Positions 27,807 through 36,130 of a stretch of 64,000 nt of DNA are shown one piece after another. Position 1 is the first letter of the stretch. Each line of letters opens with the position of its first letter. The DNA lies in contig JAZSIU010000069.1 of the NCBI GenBank assembly GCA_045533955.1, positions 1 to 64,000 on the forward strand, given 5' to 3'. Source of the DNA: HGM04593 sp045533955. Its GTDB lineage: Bacteria; Bacteroidota; Bacteroidia; Bacteroidales; Bacteroidaceae. Made by a program: the position numbers and the translations under genes. A model generated the notes under the pieces. The model was not told where the DNA came from. It searched no databases and saw nothing but the letters and a program-made list of their open reading frames with translations.

Positions 27807-28571
27807 TTACTGTTGTCTGTTCATATTGCAGGTCATTGCCTCGAGCATACGGGCGTACATTGTGTTGAGCTCTTTTATCTGTTGGGCCATCTTCTTGGTC
27901 TCTTCGTTTACCATATCAATGTTATCTACCTGCTTGCCTGCGCTGCGCAATTGTACCTCGTACAGGGTGTTTATGCCTGTGATATTGCGTGCAAGATTAT
28001 CCATCTCCTGCATATTGCGTCCCAGACTGTCGGCCTGCTCCGAGATGCGCTGAATAGCCTCGTTGAGTGTCTTAATCTTCTCGACATACTCTTTTGTTGC
28101 CTCGTCCATATTGCCGATGAGCTCGGGGTCGGCTGTCTGTGTGGTGCCTGCCGCACCGCCTCCTCCACCTATGATTATGGTGCCCGATACTCCCGAGCCT
28201 GCGGCTGCCGACTGTGTGCCCTCGCCGGCGATTGTGCCACCGCCAATTGCACTGCCGCCACCGCCGCCTATGATGATGGGTGCTGCTCCGGCTGCTTCGC
28301 GCTCGGCACGACGCTCGGCGCGCTCCTCTTTGCGGTCGTCCTCGGCAAGGTCGTAGGGACGCTCAAAGGCCGAGAAGAAGAATACCACAACCTCGGCGCC
28401 CATTCCAATGAAAAGCATAAGGTTGGCGCCCGGAAGGTGTGTCAGCTTAAAAAGTGTTCCTAAGATTACGACTGCTGCGCCCCAGCTATAAATGTAGTTA
28501 AGATAGGTGCGGCCTTTGGGCGAGTCCATAAAGGTCTGTATGCTGCTGATTATATTTCTTTTCTTGCTCAT
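27807..28571 (-). CDS. gldL: Type IX secretion motor stator PorL/GldL
   Basis: A 254-residue inner-membrane protein with two N-terminal helices (about 24-42 and 50-68). Charged residues within or next to them (Lys42, His45, Glu60, Glu70) match the type of residues implicated in proton flow in GldL homologues. A low-complexity linker follows at about 95-165 with two IIIGGGGG blocks separated by Gly/Ala/Thr-rich sequence. A C-terminal helical/coiled-coil domain then covers 170-250 (EATKEYVEKIKTLNEAIQRI). The glycine-rich linker is unusual compared with typical GldL. It is 46 bases after gldK and is likely in a complex with GldM. Confidence 0.93.
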   Translation of the reverse strand: MSKKRNIISSIQTFMDSPKGRTYLNYIYSWGAAVVILGTLFKLTHLPGANLMLFIGMGAEVVVFFFSAFERPYDLAEDDRKEERAERRAEREAAGAAPIIIGGGGGSAIGGGTIAGEGTQSAAAGSGVSGTIIIGGGGGAAGTTQTADPELIGNMDEATKEYVEKIKTLNEAIQRISEQADSLGRNMQEMDNLARNITGINTLYEVQLRSAGKQVDNIDMVNEETKKMAQQIKELNTMYARMLEAMTCNMNRQQ

Positions 28572-28617
28572 AATGCAATGGTTGTTTGTGTGTGATTTTT
28601 CTTGTTGGTTGGGGGGA

Positions 28618-30042
28618 TTATCGTCTCGAGGTGCCGCTGTAGCTGCGCACGCAGCGGAAGCCTATATAGGAGCGCGACTCGTTCTGATATTCGTAGGCAC
28701 GGGTGGCTCCCTGAATGAATCGTACGGGGTCTTTCCACGAGCCTCCGCGTATGGTCTTTTTCTTCAGGCTGTATGGGTCTTCTTTTGCGGCGCGATACTG
28801 AAGGTCGGGGTTAATGTCGCTCATTTGGAGCACTCCTGCCTCGGTATATATGGTAGATGTCCACTCGGCTACGTTGCCCGCCATATCAAAGAGGCCGTTG
28901 CTGTTGGCCGAGTATATTCCGCATTTCGATGTGATAAGGTTGCCGTCGCGCGTGTAGTTGCCATCGTCGGGTTTGTAGTTGGCATAGTAGCATCCTTTGT
29001 CGCTCTTTGTGTCGCCACTCTCCCACGGGAATTTCCCGCCCTCTTTGCCGCGTGCGGCATACTCCCACTCGGCCTCCGAGGGCAGGCGGTAGCGCTGAAT
29101 GTATTTTGCCTGTCCGCGCATTCCACGCAGAAGGTAGTCGGTGCGCCAAGCGCAGTAGGCGTTGGCCTGCTCCCAGCTTACTCCCACCACGGGATATTCG
29201 CTGTAATTGGGGTGGCTGAAATAGAGGTTCAGATAGACCTCATTGTTGGCGTTGGGAAAATCGTTCACCCAACAGGTGGTGTCGGGGTATACGTTTATTA
29301 TGTATGTGTTTAGAAAATCGTAGACACTCGACAGAGGGCGGGTGATTGTCTCGTTTACGATGCGTCCCTCGTCGTCGATGTAGGCTGTGTCTTTTGATAT
29401 TGTTACAACCTCGTCGTAGTTGGTGGGAATATCTGTGTTACGGTTGCGCTCGGCGGGATTCAGACGATTCTTGCGCAGTGCGGCCTGTGTGTAGTCATAA
29501 ATCTCGTAGCGGTAGTTCATCTGCGAGGCGTCGAGCATCTTCTCGCCTGTGATGGGATTTGTGATAAAGACGCTCTCTATGGCGCGCTGCTCGTCCTCGG
29601 TGGGTTTCTTCCAAGGGATGGGCTTGCTCCAATTGAGGTACGGGGTGATGGGCTCGCCATACTCGTCCTCCGTTATCTTGAATGTCTCGTCGCCGCCGTA
29701 TGCGGGGTCGGCCAAACGCTCGCGGATAATGGAGTCGCGTACCCAAAATACAAACTGACGGTATTTGGCGTTCGACACTTCGGTCTCGTCCATCCAAAAA
29801 GCATCTACCGAAATATCTTTTACGGGTGTTGTGATGCCCCACAAAGAGTCGGCCTCTTCGCTACCTATCTTTATCGAGCCTCGCTCGACGAGCACCATTC
29901 CGTAGGGGGTTGGTTCGTTGATGGCTGTTCCGCTGATTCCTGTAACTTCGCCGCCCATTGATGTGTTTTTCTTTGCTCCCATACACGATGCAAGCAGAAG
30001 CACCGTCAAAAGAACAGGCTGGCTTACTATTCTCTTCATCAT
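28618..30042 (-). CDS. gldK: Type IX secretion ring lipoprotein PorK/GldK
   Basis: A 474-residue lipoprotein. The signal peptide ends LLLASC with the lipidated Cys at residue 20. It has the SUMF1/formylglycine-generating-enzyme-like fold typical of GldK, with landmarks MVLVERGSIKIGSEEAD, DAFWMDETEVSNAKYRQFV, RYRLPSEAEWEYAARGKEGG and TIRGGSWKDP. In PorK this fold is structural and not an active enzyme. PorK and PorN form the periplasmic ring tied to the outer membrane. Its start overlaps the porP stop by 4 bases, indicating coupling. Confidence 0.95.
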   Translation of the reverse strand: MMKRIVSQPVLLTVLLLASCMGAKKNTSMGGEVTGISGTAINEPTPYGMVLVERGSIKIGSEEADSLWGITTPVKDISVDAFWMDETEVSNAKYRQFVFWVRDSIIRERLADPAYGGDETFKITEDEYGEPITPYLNWSKPIPWKKPTEDEQRAIESVFITNPITGEKMLDASQMNYRYEIYDYTQAALRKNRLNPAERNRNTDIPTNYDEVVTISKDTAYIDDEGRIVNETITRPLSSVYDFLNTYIINVYPDTTCWVNDFPNANNEVYLNLYFSHPNYSEYPVVGVSWEQANAYCAWRTDYLLRGMRGQAKYIQRYRLPSEAEWEYAARGKEGGKFPWESGDTKSDKGCYYANYKPDDGNYTRDGNLITSKCGIYSANSNGLFDMAGNVAEWTSTIYTEAGVLQMSDINPDLQYRAAKEDPYSLKKKTIRGGSWKDPVRFIQGATRAYEYQNESRSYIGFRCVRSYSGTSRR

Positions 30043-30983
30043 TGCAATATTCTTATACTGTTATGTTTGTTTTTTCCTTTTTTAAATATGTCAAGCTCAA
30101 TGTCGTAGCCCAAATAAATGTCGTGGCTGCCATTTTCGGCTCCAAGTCCCGAGGTGAACAATTCGTAGCCGTAGCTTATTGTAATGTTCAAAAATTCTAT
30201 TCCCGCAAACAGCGTTACCGACGTTCCGGGGCTGTATGTGGCACCGCCGAAGAGTAGTTTGTCGTTGTAGTTGTATGTGCCTCGTGCGGTAATGTCGGCG
30301 CGCCACGATACAAAGTCGGTCATTAGTTGCATTGAGGGCTGTATTGATAATAACGGATTTTTTAGTCGTATATTGCCTCCGGCGGTAAAATTAAAATAGG
30401 GGTCGACCTGAAATTGGTTCTTTTCGCCCATTTCTATAAGAGGTGCATTGATGTGCAGCGCCGATAGTCCCACATAAAAATATTTGTGCTCGAACAGCAC
30501 TCCTGCACCAAAATCGAATTTGTTTCCATCGACGGCGCTCGATGGAAAGGCCGGGTCGTCGCTATTCTCGCCCAGATTAAGGTCTTTGGGGTCTATCTTG
30601 GCATTCAGCAGTCCCAGCTGCGCACCCACCGCCAGACGTCCGCCAAAGAGTTTCAGTCCGTAGGCGTAGTTTATGAACAGGTGCTGGTTGGTGAACATTC
30701 CAATCTCGTCGTTCAGCACGCCGAGCCCCAGCGAGTGGTCGCCCTTGAACATCGACAGCGGAAGGTCGCCGTTTATGAGCATACTCTTTGGGTTGCCTGT
30801 AAAGCCCGACAACTGATTGCTGTATGCGGCAAAGGCGTGCAGCTTGCCGGTTGCTCCTGCACCAGCCGGATTATAAAAATTCTGCATCTTCCAATAGTGG
30901 GTAAAGTGTACGTCGTACTGTGCGTGCACCTCGAGGAGGACGCACACACACAGTGCTATTGTTATGTACAGAATCTTTTTCAT
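30039..30983 (-). CDS. porP: Type IX secretion outer-membrane protein PorP/SprF
   Basis: A 314-residue outer-membrane beta-barrel with signal peptide (ITIALCVCVLLEVHAQYD). Family landmarks are FTHYWKMQNFYNPAGAG near the mature N-terminus, VHFTH, and LGLGVLNDEIGMFTNQHLFINYAYGL, cited here for its start at residue about 81. PorP/SprF proteins anchor the PorK/N ring or help place cargo at the surface. It is the first gene of porP-K-L-M-N. A variant -7 box (TATTTTG, one base shorter than consensus) lies about 15 bases upstream with TTTTCGG 22 bases before it. That is a possible but weak promoter. Confidence 0.92.
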   Translation of the reverse strand: MKKILYITIALCVCVLLEVHAQYDVHFTHYWKMQNFYNPAGAGATGKLHAFAAYSNQLSGFTGNPKSMLINGDLPLSMFKGDHSLGLGVLNDEIGMFTNQHLFINYAYGLKLFGGRLAVGAQLGLLNAKIDPKDLNLGENSDDPAFPSSAVDGNKFDFGAGVLFEHKYFYVGLSALHINAPLIEMGEKNQFQVDPYFNFTAGGNIRLKNPLLSIQPSMQLMTDFVSWRADITARGTYNYNDKLLFGGATYSPGTSVTLFAGIEFLNITISYGYELFTSGLGAENGSHDIYLGYDIELDIFKKGKNKHNSIRILQ

Positions 30984-31396
30984 CCCTTAAATAACGCAAA
31001 ATAGGGGTTCATATTATCCGTTGCCCCGAAAATTATGCGAATTTCGCTATTTTTTCTGAAAAAAAACCGAAAAATCCTCCTCATTATTATGTAAAAAGCA
31101 TAAAAAAGTTAATTGCCACGGAATCATAGAAACGATTTTCTGCACGTTCGCTGTGCGGCTCTCCCCACCCGATAATATAAGAAAAAATTTTGCAATTATG
31201 TTTGTGCGCAAAATCACATATTCTATTACAAGATGAGAAAAAGAGAAAACTTTTTTCTCATCTTGTCGGGGGTATTGTAAAAAAGGCGTGGGAGTATAAA
31301 AACAGAGGCTGCATAAGGGCCGAAAAAATATTATAATTCCCGACCAAAAGAATCTTTCTGGTCGGGAATTATATATAGTATGTAAAGTCTTTTTTT
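30984..31396 (-). other. 413-bp intergenic region between porP and an exported protein gene
   Basis: No gene was recognised. It holds the weak porP promoter near 31000-31030, an A/T-rich stretch, a perfect 15-bp hairpin at 31228-31266 (arms ACAAGATGAGAAAAA and complement) of unknown role, and the terminator of the gene ending at 31397. The hairpin at 31228-31266 has no T run on either side, so it is not an obvious terminator. Confidence 0.6.
31326..31372 (-). terminator. Hairpin terminator after the 31.4-32.3 kb gene
   Basis: Perfect 14-bp arms ATAATTCCCGACCA and complement (31333-31346, 31359-31372) with a 12-base loop. On the minus strand it is followed by a T-rich stretch. It lies 24 bases past the stop at 31397. 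Confidence 0.8.
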
Positions 31397-32254
31397 TTAT
31401 TTAAGCTCTTGCTTTTCGAGCCACTCTTTTGTCTTTGCCATCAGGCTGTTGGCAATTGCCATAGGGTCTTTCAGAATTTCGGTGCTGCAAGCTGCCATCT
31501 TTTGCCCTATCGGTGATTTGTAAAAATCGGTAATATAATTTACCTCATCGGCGGTGATGCGGCCTTTGCAGCCCTTGTAGTAGGCCGAGGGTAGTTCGGC
31601 AGATAGAAATTCCATCAAGGCTTGCATAATCTTCTTCTGCTCCTCGTCCTGTGCCATACTTGCAAGAGTGCCTTTGAGGGCGTTTATAGTGCTGCTTATT
31701 ATTCCGCTTGCGTTGCAATACTCGACAACGGCAATGTAGAGTGTATCTTGTTTCTCCTGCGGGGTTATGATGGGGTCGGGTGTCTCGCCTGTTGCAATTT
31801 TCTGCATCGACCCCATCATTTGCGCCATAAGTGTCATTGTCATCTGCTCCACAACACTCTTGTCGGCGAGTTTGTTCCCTGTGTTAAAGAGCTTTGTGTC
31901 GGTTTTTAACTGCTTGTTCAGTTTTTTAATGTCGTCGGTTGTAAAATGCTTTTGGTAATATGGTGTTATAAAATCCATAATATCGCTCTTGCCACGCTCA
32001 TCGTAGTATTGTCGGGCCAATCTTTTAGCCGCTTCGGCCTTTTGAACTTGTGTTGTGTAGGGGCAGTTGGGTATTTCGTTGAGCTGAAACATAAATATGC
32101 TCGCGAAAGCCTCGGCATTGAGATTGTTGTTTGCGTTTGTTCCCCAGCCAAGATTGATGAAATTTTCTAACTCCTGACGAAATTCCTTGTCCTGTGCCAC
32201 CAATGCTGTCGAGAATGTGCACAGCAGAAGCGCAAATGATAAAATCTTTTTCAT
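31397..32254 (-). CDS. Exported protein of unknown function, DUF2059-like
   Basis: A 285-residue protein with a type I signal peptide (FALLLCTFSTALVAQ). The mature part is mostly helical. Near the C-terminus ITADEVNYITDFYKSPIGQKM resembles the DUF2059 signature, in which a Phe/Tyr-Tyr-x-Ser-x-x-Gly-Gln pattern is typical. A PNCPYT motif lies near residue 59. It is clearly related to the lipoprotein at 35087-35950: both share the [NH]CPY motif, a following helix with YY/YC, the pattern from PYY to KKLN/KKIN, and similar length. The function is unknown. It is probably periplasmic and has its own terminator. Confidence 0.7.
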   Translation of the reverse strand: MKKILSFALLLCTFSTALVAQDKEFRQELENFINLGWGTNANNNLNAEAFASIFMFQLNEIPNCPYTTQVQKAEAAKRLARQYYDERGKSDIMDFITPYYQKHFTTDDIKKLNKQLKTDTKLFNTGNKLADKSVVEQMTMTLMAQMMGSMQKIATGETPDPIITPQEKQDTLYIAVVEYCNASGIISSTINALKGTLASMAQDEEQKKIMQALMEFLSAELPSAYYKGCKGRITADEVNYITDFYKSPIGQKMAACSTEILKDPMAIANSLMAKTKEWLEKQELK

Positions 32255-32314
32255 AGTTTCTATATTTTTTGTTGGTAATTTTGCCTTTCAAACGGACATA
32301 CACTGCCGATTGCT

Positions 32315-32341
32315 TTGAAAATTCCTCGCTCGCTTGTTTGT
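32315..32341 (+). repeat. Partial copy of the promoter-bearing repeat family
   Basis: CTCGCTCGCTTGTT is identical to the block that precedes the promoter boxes at 36.9 kb and differs by one base from the block at 51.9 kb. Here the -7 box is degenerate (TATGACCTTG) and no plus-strand gene follows, so this copy is probably decayed. Confidence 0.5.
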
Positions 32342-32433
32342 ATGACCTTGTAAAGATATGCTATTTTTTTGTAAGAAACGCCCTTTTACTGTGATAAGGT
32401 GATTTTTAATGTTAAAAAATAGGATAAAATAAA

Positions 32434-32459
32434 CGGGGCGAGAAAAAAATCTCGCCCCG
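32434..32459 (-). terminator. Hairpin terminator after the TonB receptor gene
   Basis: Perfect 10-bp G+C-rich arms (CGGGGCGAGA and complement, 32434-32443 and 32450-32459) with a 6-base loop, followed on the minus strand by TTTATTTTAT. It begins 19 bases past the receptor stop. Confidence 0.85.
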
Positions 32460-32477
32460 ACAGATGTATGGATGTTT

Positions 32478-34781
32478 TTAATTCATTATCTTGAATCCTA
32501 TGAAGAATGTTCGCGGTGCCGTGGGGCCGTAGAAATAGCCCGAGTCGCGAAACTCGCCCTTGTCGAGGTCTTTTTGGAAGCTGTCGAATATATTCTGTAC
32601 ACCGGCATTGAGTTGTAGGTTAATGTGGTCGCGCAGAATAAATGTGTAGTCGAGCTTTAGTCCGAGGTCGAAAAAGTCGGGGGTCTCTTCCATACGGTCG
32701 TTCTCGATGTATCCCGCATAGTGGGGTACAATCATCTCACCGGTATATGTGCCCGAGAGTGCAATGTTAAAATTCTTCAGCGGCTGCGACGAGAGTGTGA
32801 AATAGCCGTAAAAATCGGGGGTGCGGGGCATACGGCGTGTGGTGAGGGGGGTGCCGTCAACCTCGCTCCACGCCTCGGGTTGCTTGTAGCGGCTCTGCTG
32901 TGCTGTTACTCCCATCTGCAACGAGAGGTCTTTGCCGTGTGCAAATTTTGTCTCGAGGTTCACTCCATAGACGCGCGCTCCGCTACCGTTGCGACGCTCT
33001 TTCATCATAAAGCCCTCGCTGTTGGGGCCAATGTCTTCGAGCACAAATACGTCGTCGAGGCCTGTGTAGAATCCCTCGAGCAGAATATTGCTCTGCCAAT
33101 GGCCCAATTGCGTTGTCCAATCTATTGAACCGCTGAAGCTGTTCGAGCGCTCCTCCTCGAGGTTGTCGGCAAGGGTTATCTGAACACCCTCGCCGCCGAC
33201 GGCCGTTACGTGTAAGTCCTCGTCGTAGGCCTGAGGCGCACGGAAGCCTGTCGAGTAGGTGAGGCGCGCTTGCAGCCTGTCGCTTGGCTTGAAGAGGAGG
33301 TTCACGCGGGGGCTCACGATGGGGTCGTCGATAAGGTTGTGCTTGTCGAGGCGGGCGCCCACCAACAGGGTAAAGAGCTTCATCTCCCACTCATTCTGCA
33401 AGAATGCTCCTGCGATGCGCACATTCTGCCTCATATTACGGTTGTATCCGGTCATAATGTCGTGCAGACGATTCTCTTGATACTCGAGGCCCGACACGAA
33501 ACTCGCGGGGGCAAACAACAGCTTGTCTATTCTCATACTGTACGTTGCGCCGGCCACCCACGTAAGGTCGTCGGTTTTTCCGTAGGCGTTGGGGTCGCGT
33601 TGTGCGCCGTAGTAGCTGTCGCGGTCGGTGTGCTGCACCGAGCCATAGAACGAGAGCTTGTTGCGAAACTCGTTCCACGTATAGTCGTAGGCCACTCCTC
33701 CGCTGTTTATTATGTGCTTGGTCTGCTCGGTAATATCGGCCTCGTGGGGCTGATAGTCGAATCTGTTGCCACCGCGGCGCGTCTCGTTTGTGGTGTGATA
33801 TTCGAGGCTCAGACGGCTCGTCGTCGTGGGGCGATAGTAGGTGCGCAGTCCGAATGTGTTGATATTGGTCTTTCCAAGTTCGCTGAATCCGTCGCCGTCG
33901 TGGTCGTAGGGATTGCGGTTGCGGTAGCTCTCATAGAGGGCAATGCCGTAGGAGTTATCTTTGGCCACGAGCGAGGCGTTGGCGCCCATATACTGCTCCC
34001 AGCTTTTTCCGCCGTAGTTGTTGAAATTGCTCGATATTTGGAACGAGTTGTTCACGGGGTCTTTTGTGATAATATTGATGGTACCGCCAACGGCATTTGC
34101 ACCGAAGAGGGCCGAGCCGCCTCCGCGTACCACCTCGACGCGCTCAATCATATTTACGGGAATCTGTTCAAGGCCATAGACGCCGCTCAGGGCGCTCACA
34201 ATGGGACGGCTGTTGATGAGTACCTGTGAGTAGGGGCCCTCGAGGCCGTTTATGCGCACCTGCGGGAATCCGCAATTCTGACAATTATTCTCGACGCGCA
34301 GTCCCGGCACGTAGTTGAGGCTCTTGGCAAGGTCGGTCGAGTTGACCTGCTCGAAGAGTATCGGGTTAATGACGTTCACAACGACGGGAGCATCCTGACG
34401 GCGCACCTCGTTGCGGTTGGCCGACACAACCACCTCATTTATTATTAGTGATTCTTGCTTTAATTTAAAGTGCACCACGGCGGTAAACTCTTTGCTGACG
34501 GTAACCTCCTTTGTCATTGTTGTGTATCCCATCGCCGAAACGCGCAACGTGTATTTTCCCGAGCGCAGCTTGCGGAACTCGAATTGTCCCTGCTCGTTGC
34601 TGCTTGTTCCCTCGCCCGTCTCCAGAATAATAATGCTTGCAAAAGGAATATTCTCCTCGGTGCCATCCTCGATGACGTGTCCCGAAATCATATTCCCCTC
34701 TTTAATCCCGCTGCCTGTGGTTGCTTGTACTCCCGATAATGTAATTATTATCAGTGTTAAAAGAAGTAAAAATCTTTTCAT
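32478..34781 (-). CDS. TonB-dependent outer-membrane receptor
   Basis: A 767-residue receptor. It has a signal peptide (FLLLLTLIIITLSGVQA), then a carboxypeptidase-regulatory-like domain (about 27-110: GHVIEDGTEENIPFASIIIL). The plug follows (about 120-240) with NCQNCGFPQVRINGLEGP, IERVEVVRGGGSALFGANAV and GGTINIITKD. The 22-strand barrel ends RTFFIGFKIMN. It takes up a ligand across the outer membrane using TonB energy. The substrate is not evident, and there is no SusD partner, so a polysaccharide is unlikely. An iron chelate, haem, cobalamin or metal is more probable. The Cys pair in the plug is notable. A variant -7 box (TATTTTGC, 34814-34821) lies upstream. Confidence 0.9.
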   Translation of the reverse strand: MKRFLLLLTLIIITLSGVQATTGSGIKEGNMISGHVIEDGTEENIPFASIIILETGEGTSSNEQGQFEFRKLRSGKYTLRVSAMGYTTMTKEVTVSKEFTAVVHFKLKQESLIINEVVVSANRNEVRRQDAPVVVNVINPILFEQVNSTDLAKSLNYVPGLRVENNCQNCGFPQVRINGLEGPYSQVLINSRPIVSALSGVYGLEQIPVNMIERVEVVRGGGSALFGANAVGGTINIITKDPVNNSFQISSNFNNYGGKSWEQYMGANASLVAKDNSYGIALYESYRNRNPYDHDGDGFSELGKTNINTFGLRTYYRPTTTSRLSLEYHTTNETRRGGNRFDYQPHEADITEQTKHIINSGGVAYDYTWNEFRNKLSFYGSVQHTDRDSYYGAQRDPNAYGKTDDLTWVAGATYSMRIDKLLFAPASFVSGLEYQENRLHDIMTGYNRNMRQNVRIAGAFLQNEWEMKLFTLLVGARLDKHNLIDDPIVSPRVNLLFKPSDRLQARLTYSTGFRAPQAYDEDLHVTAVGGEGVQITLADNLEEERSNSFSGSIDWTTQLGHWQSNILLEGFYTGLDDVFVLEDIGPNSEGFMMKERRNGSGARVYGVNLETKFAHGKDLSLQMGVTAQQSRYKQPEAWSEVDGTPLTTRRMPRTPDFYGYFTLSSQPLKNFNIALSGTYTGEMIVPHYAGYIENDRMEETPDFFDLGLKLDYTFILRDHINLQLNAGVQNIFDSFQKDLDKGEFRDSGYFYGPTAPRTFFIGFKIMN

Positions 34782-35086
34782 CTGTATAGTGTTTTTTCAG
34801 TGTGCAAATTTCGGCAAAATACGGGTCATTGTAAATAGTGATTTTTAGTTAAATTATAAATCTTACTACTAAAAAATAGTTATTTATTGCGGATGGATGC
34901 AGTGCAATCTATCGGTTGCAGATACTTAATTGTGGGTATTTTACGCAGGTGTGTGATTATTTTGAATAGATTCTTGCTTGTCGCGCGTGTGGTGCTTTTT
35001 TTTTTGAGGAGTGCTTGACCATTTTCATATTTGCAGACGGCCTTTTTGGGCCGTCTGCAAATATGAAAAAAATGTGTTATATTGTT
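34782..35086 (-). other. 305-bp intergenic region
   Basis: No gene was recognised. It contains the probable receptor promoter near 34814-34850, a very A/T-rich middle part, and the terminator of the lipoprotein gene at 35022-35069. Confidence 0.6.
35022..35069 (-). terminator. Long hairpin terminator after the 35.1-36.0 kb lipoprotein gene
   Basis: Perfect 21-bp arms (35049-35069 and 35022-35042, core GCAGACGGCC) with a 6-base loop. It begins 18 bases past the stop at 35087. A/T tracts flank both sides, so it could act in both directions. Confidence 0.85.
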
Positions 35087-35950
35087 TTATAGCTTCTTTA
35101 TGAGCCACTCGATAAACTTCCCGTTGATGCTGGCATCGGCCTTAACAATCTCTTGCGAGTATTCAATATTGGCCTCTCTGAGTTTTGTGAATTCGGGGCG
35201 CTCATATATCTCGATTAGTGTGTCAAGCTCCTCTTTGCTCACCTTGCCCTCCATTGTCATACACATCATCACGGGTGTTGCACGGCTTATGTAACTGAAG
35301 AAATTCTCGGCAAGAGTGCGGCTTTCGGGGGCACCCTCGGCCATTAGTTCGTTCATGGCGTTGAAGCTGTTCTCGATGATGGCCTTTCGCCCCGATACTA
35401 TATAGAATTTCTCCATCGTCGGCAGATAGTTTGTGCGCAGGCTCTCGGTGAGGGTGGGAATACAGGGCTCCTCGCCGTTCATTATGTTTGCCACAGTTGT
35501 TGATGTCTGCTCATCTATCAGCTTGCGAAAATCATTTTGCATAATCTCGGCAATCTTTTTTATGATGCCCAATGCCTTCTCGTCGCTTATTGCATTGTTG
35601 ATTTTTTTAAATTCGACAACCGAGATTTTTCCGCTAAAATAGGGCAGTGCCACATCGGCAAGGTCGTCGTTGAGCCTCTCTTTACAATAGAGTGCCGCTA
35701 ATTTCTGTGCCACCTCGTCGCGGTCGGTGGCCACGGGGTAGGGGCAGTGGGACATTGTGTCCATATATTGCAGAATCTGCGCTTTAAAATGTGCCTCGCT
35801 GAAATTATCCGACAGGCGGCTCCACTCCGATCTGTAGTATTTTGTCAACTCTTTTTTCAGCCCTGAGTCATTTGTACACGATACGAAACTTATTGACAGG
35901 TACATCGCAATTATTGCGACTGATACCACAATTGATAAGGACTTTTTCAT
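35087..35950 (-). CDS. Predicted lipoprotein, paralogue of the 31.4-32.3 kb exported protein
   Basis: A 287-residue protein. The signal peptide ends SFVSC, a plausible lipobox with Cys at residue 25. It is mainly helical. The shared features with the 285-residue neighbour are HCPYPV versus NCPYTT, then QKLAALYCKERL versus KRLARQYYDERG, PYFSGKISVVEFKKIN versus PYYQKHFTTDDIKKLN, and a late helix beginning KVSKEELDTL versus RITADEVNYI. The C-terminal FYKSPIG-type motif is replaced by IYERPEF. The function is unknown. A full-consensus promoter box lies 86 bases upstream and a strong terminator lies downstream, so it is transcribed alone. Confidence 0.7.
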   Translation of the reverse strand: MKKSLSIVVSVAIIAMYLSISFVSCTNDSGLKKELTKYYRSEWSRLSDNFSEAHFKAQILQYMDTMSHCPYPVATDRDEVAQKLAALYCKERLNDDLADVALPYFSGKISVVEFKKINNAISDEKALGIIKKIAEIMQNDFRKLIDEQTSTTVANIMNGEEPCIPTLTESLRTNYLPTMEKFYIVSGRKAIIENSFNAMNELMAEGAPESRTLAENFFSYISRATPVMMCMTMEGKVSKEELDTLIEIYERPEFTKLREANIEYSQEIVKADASINGKFIEWLIKKL

Positions 35951-36035
35951 AGCTCAACATATTTATGGGGTTATTGTATATGCATCCTTGTACGAGCCGG
36001 CTGTTTGTAAATGCAGACAACCATTATGTAGTTTC

Positions 36036-36045
36036 CGCAAATATA
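36036..36045 (-). promoter_or_regulatory. -7 box upstream of the 35.1-36.0 kb lipoprotein gene
   Basis: Minus-strand TATATTTGCG is a full consensus match, 86 bases before the ATG at 35950. Confidence 0.55.
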
Positions 36046-36130
36046 GTTGTTTGATGTAAAAAACAAAGAAAAATTAGGAAAAAATGCGACAATTGTCGCA
36101 TTTTAGTCCCAAAAAGCCCCCGAACGAGCC

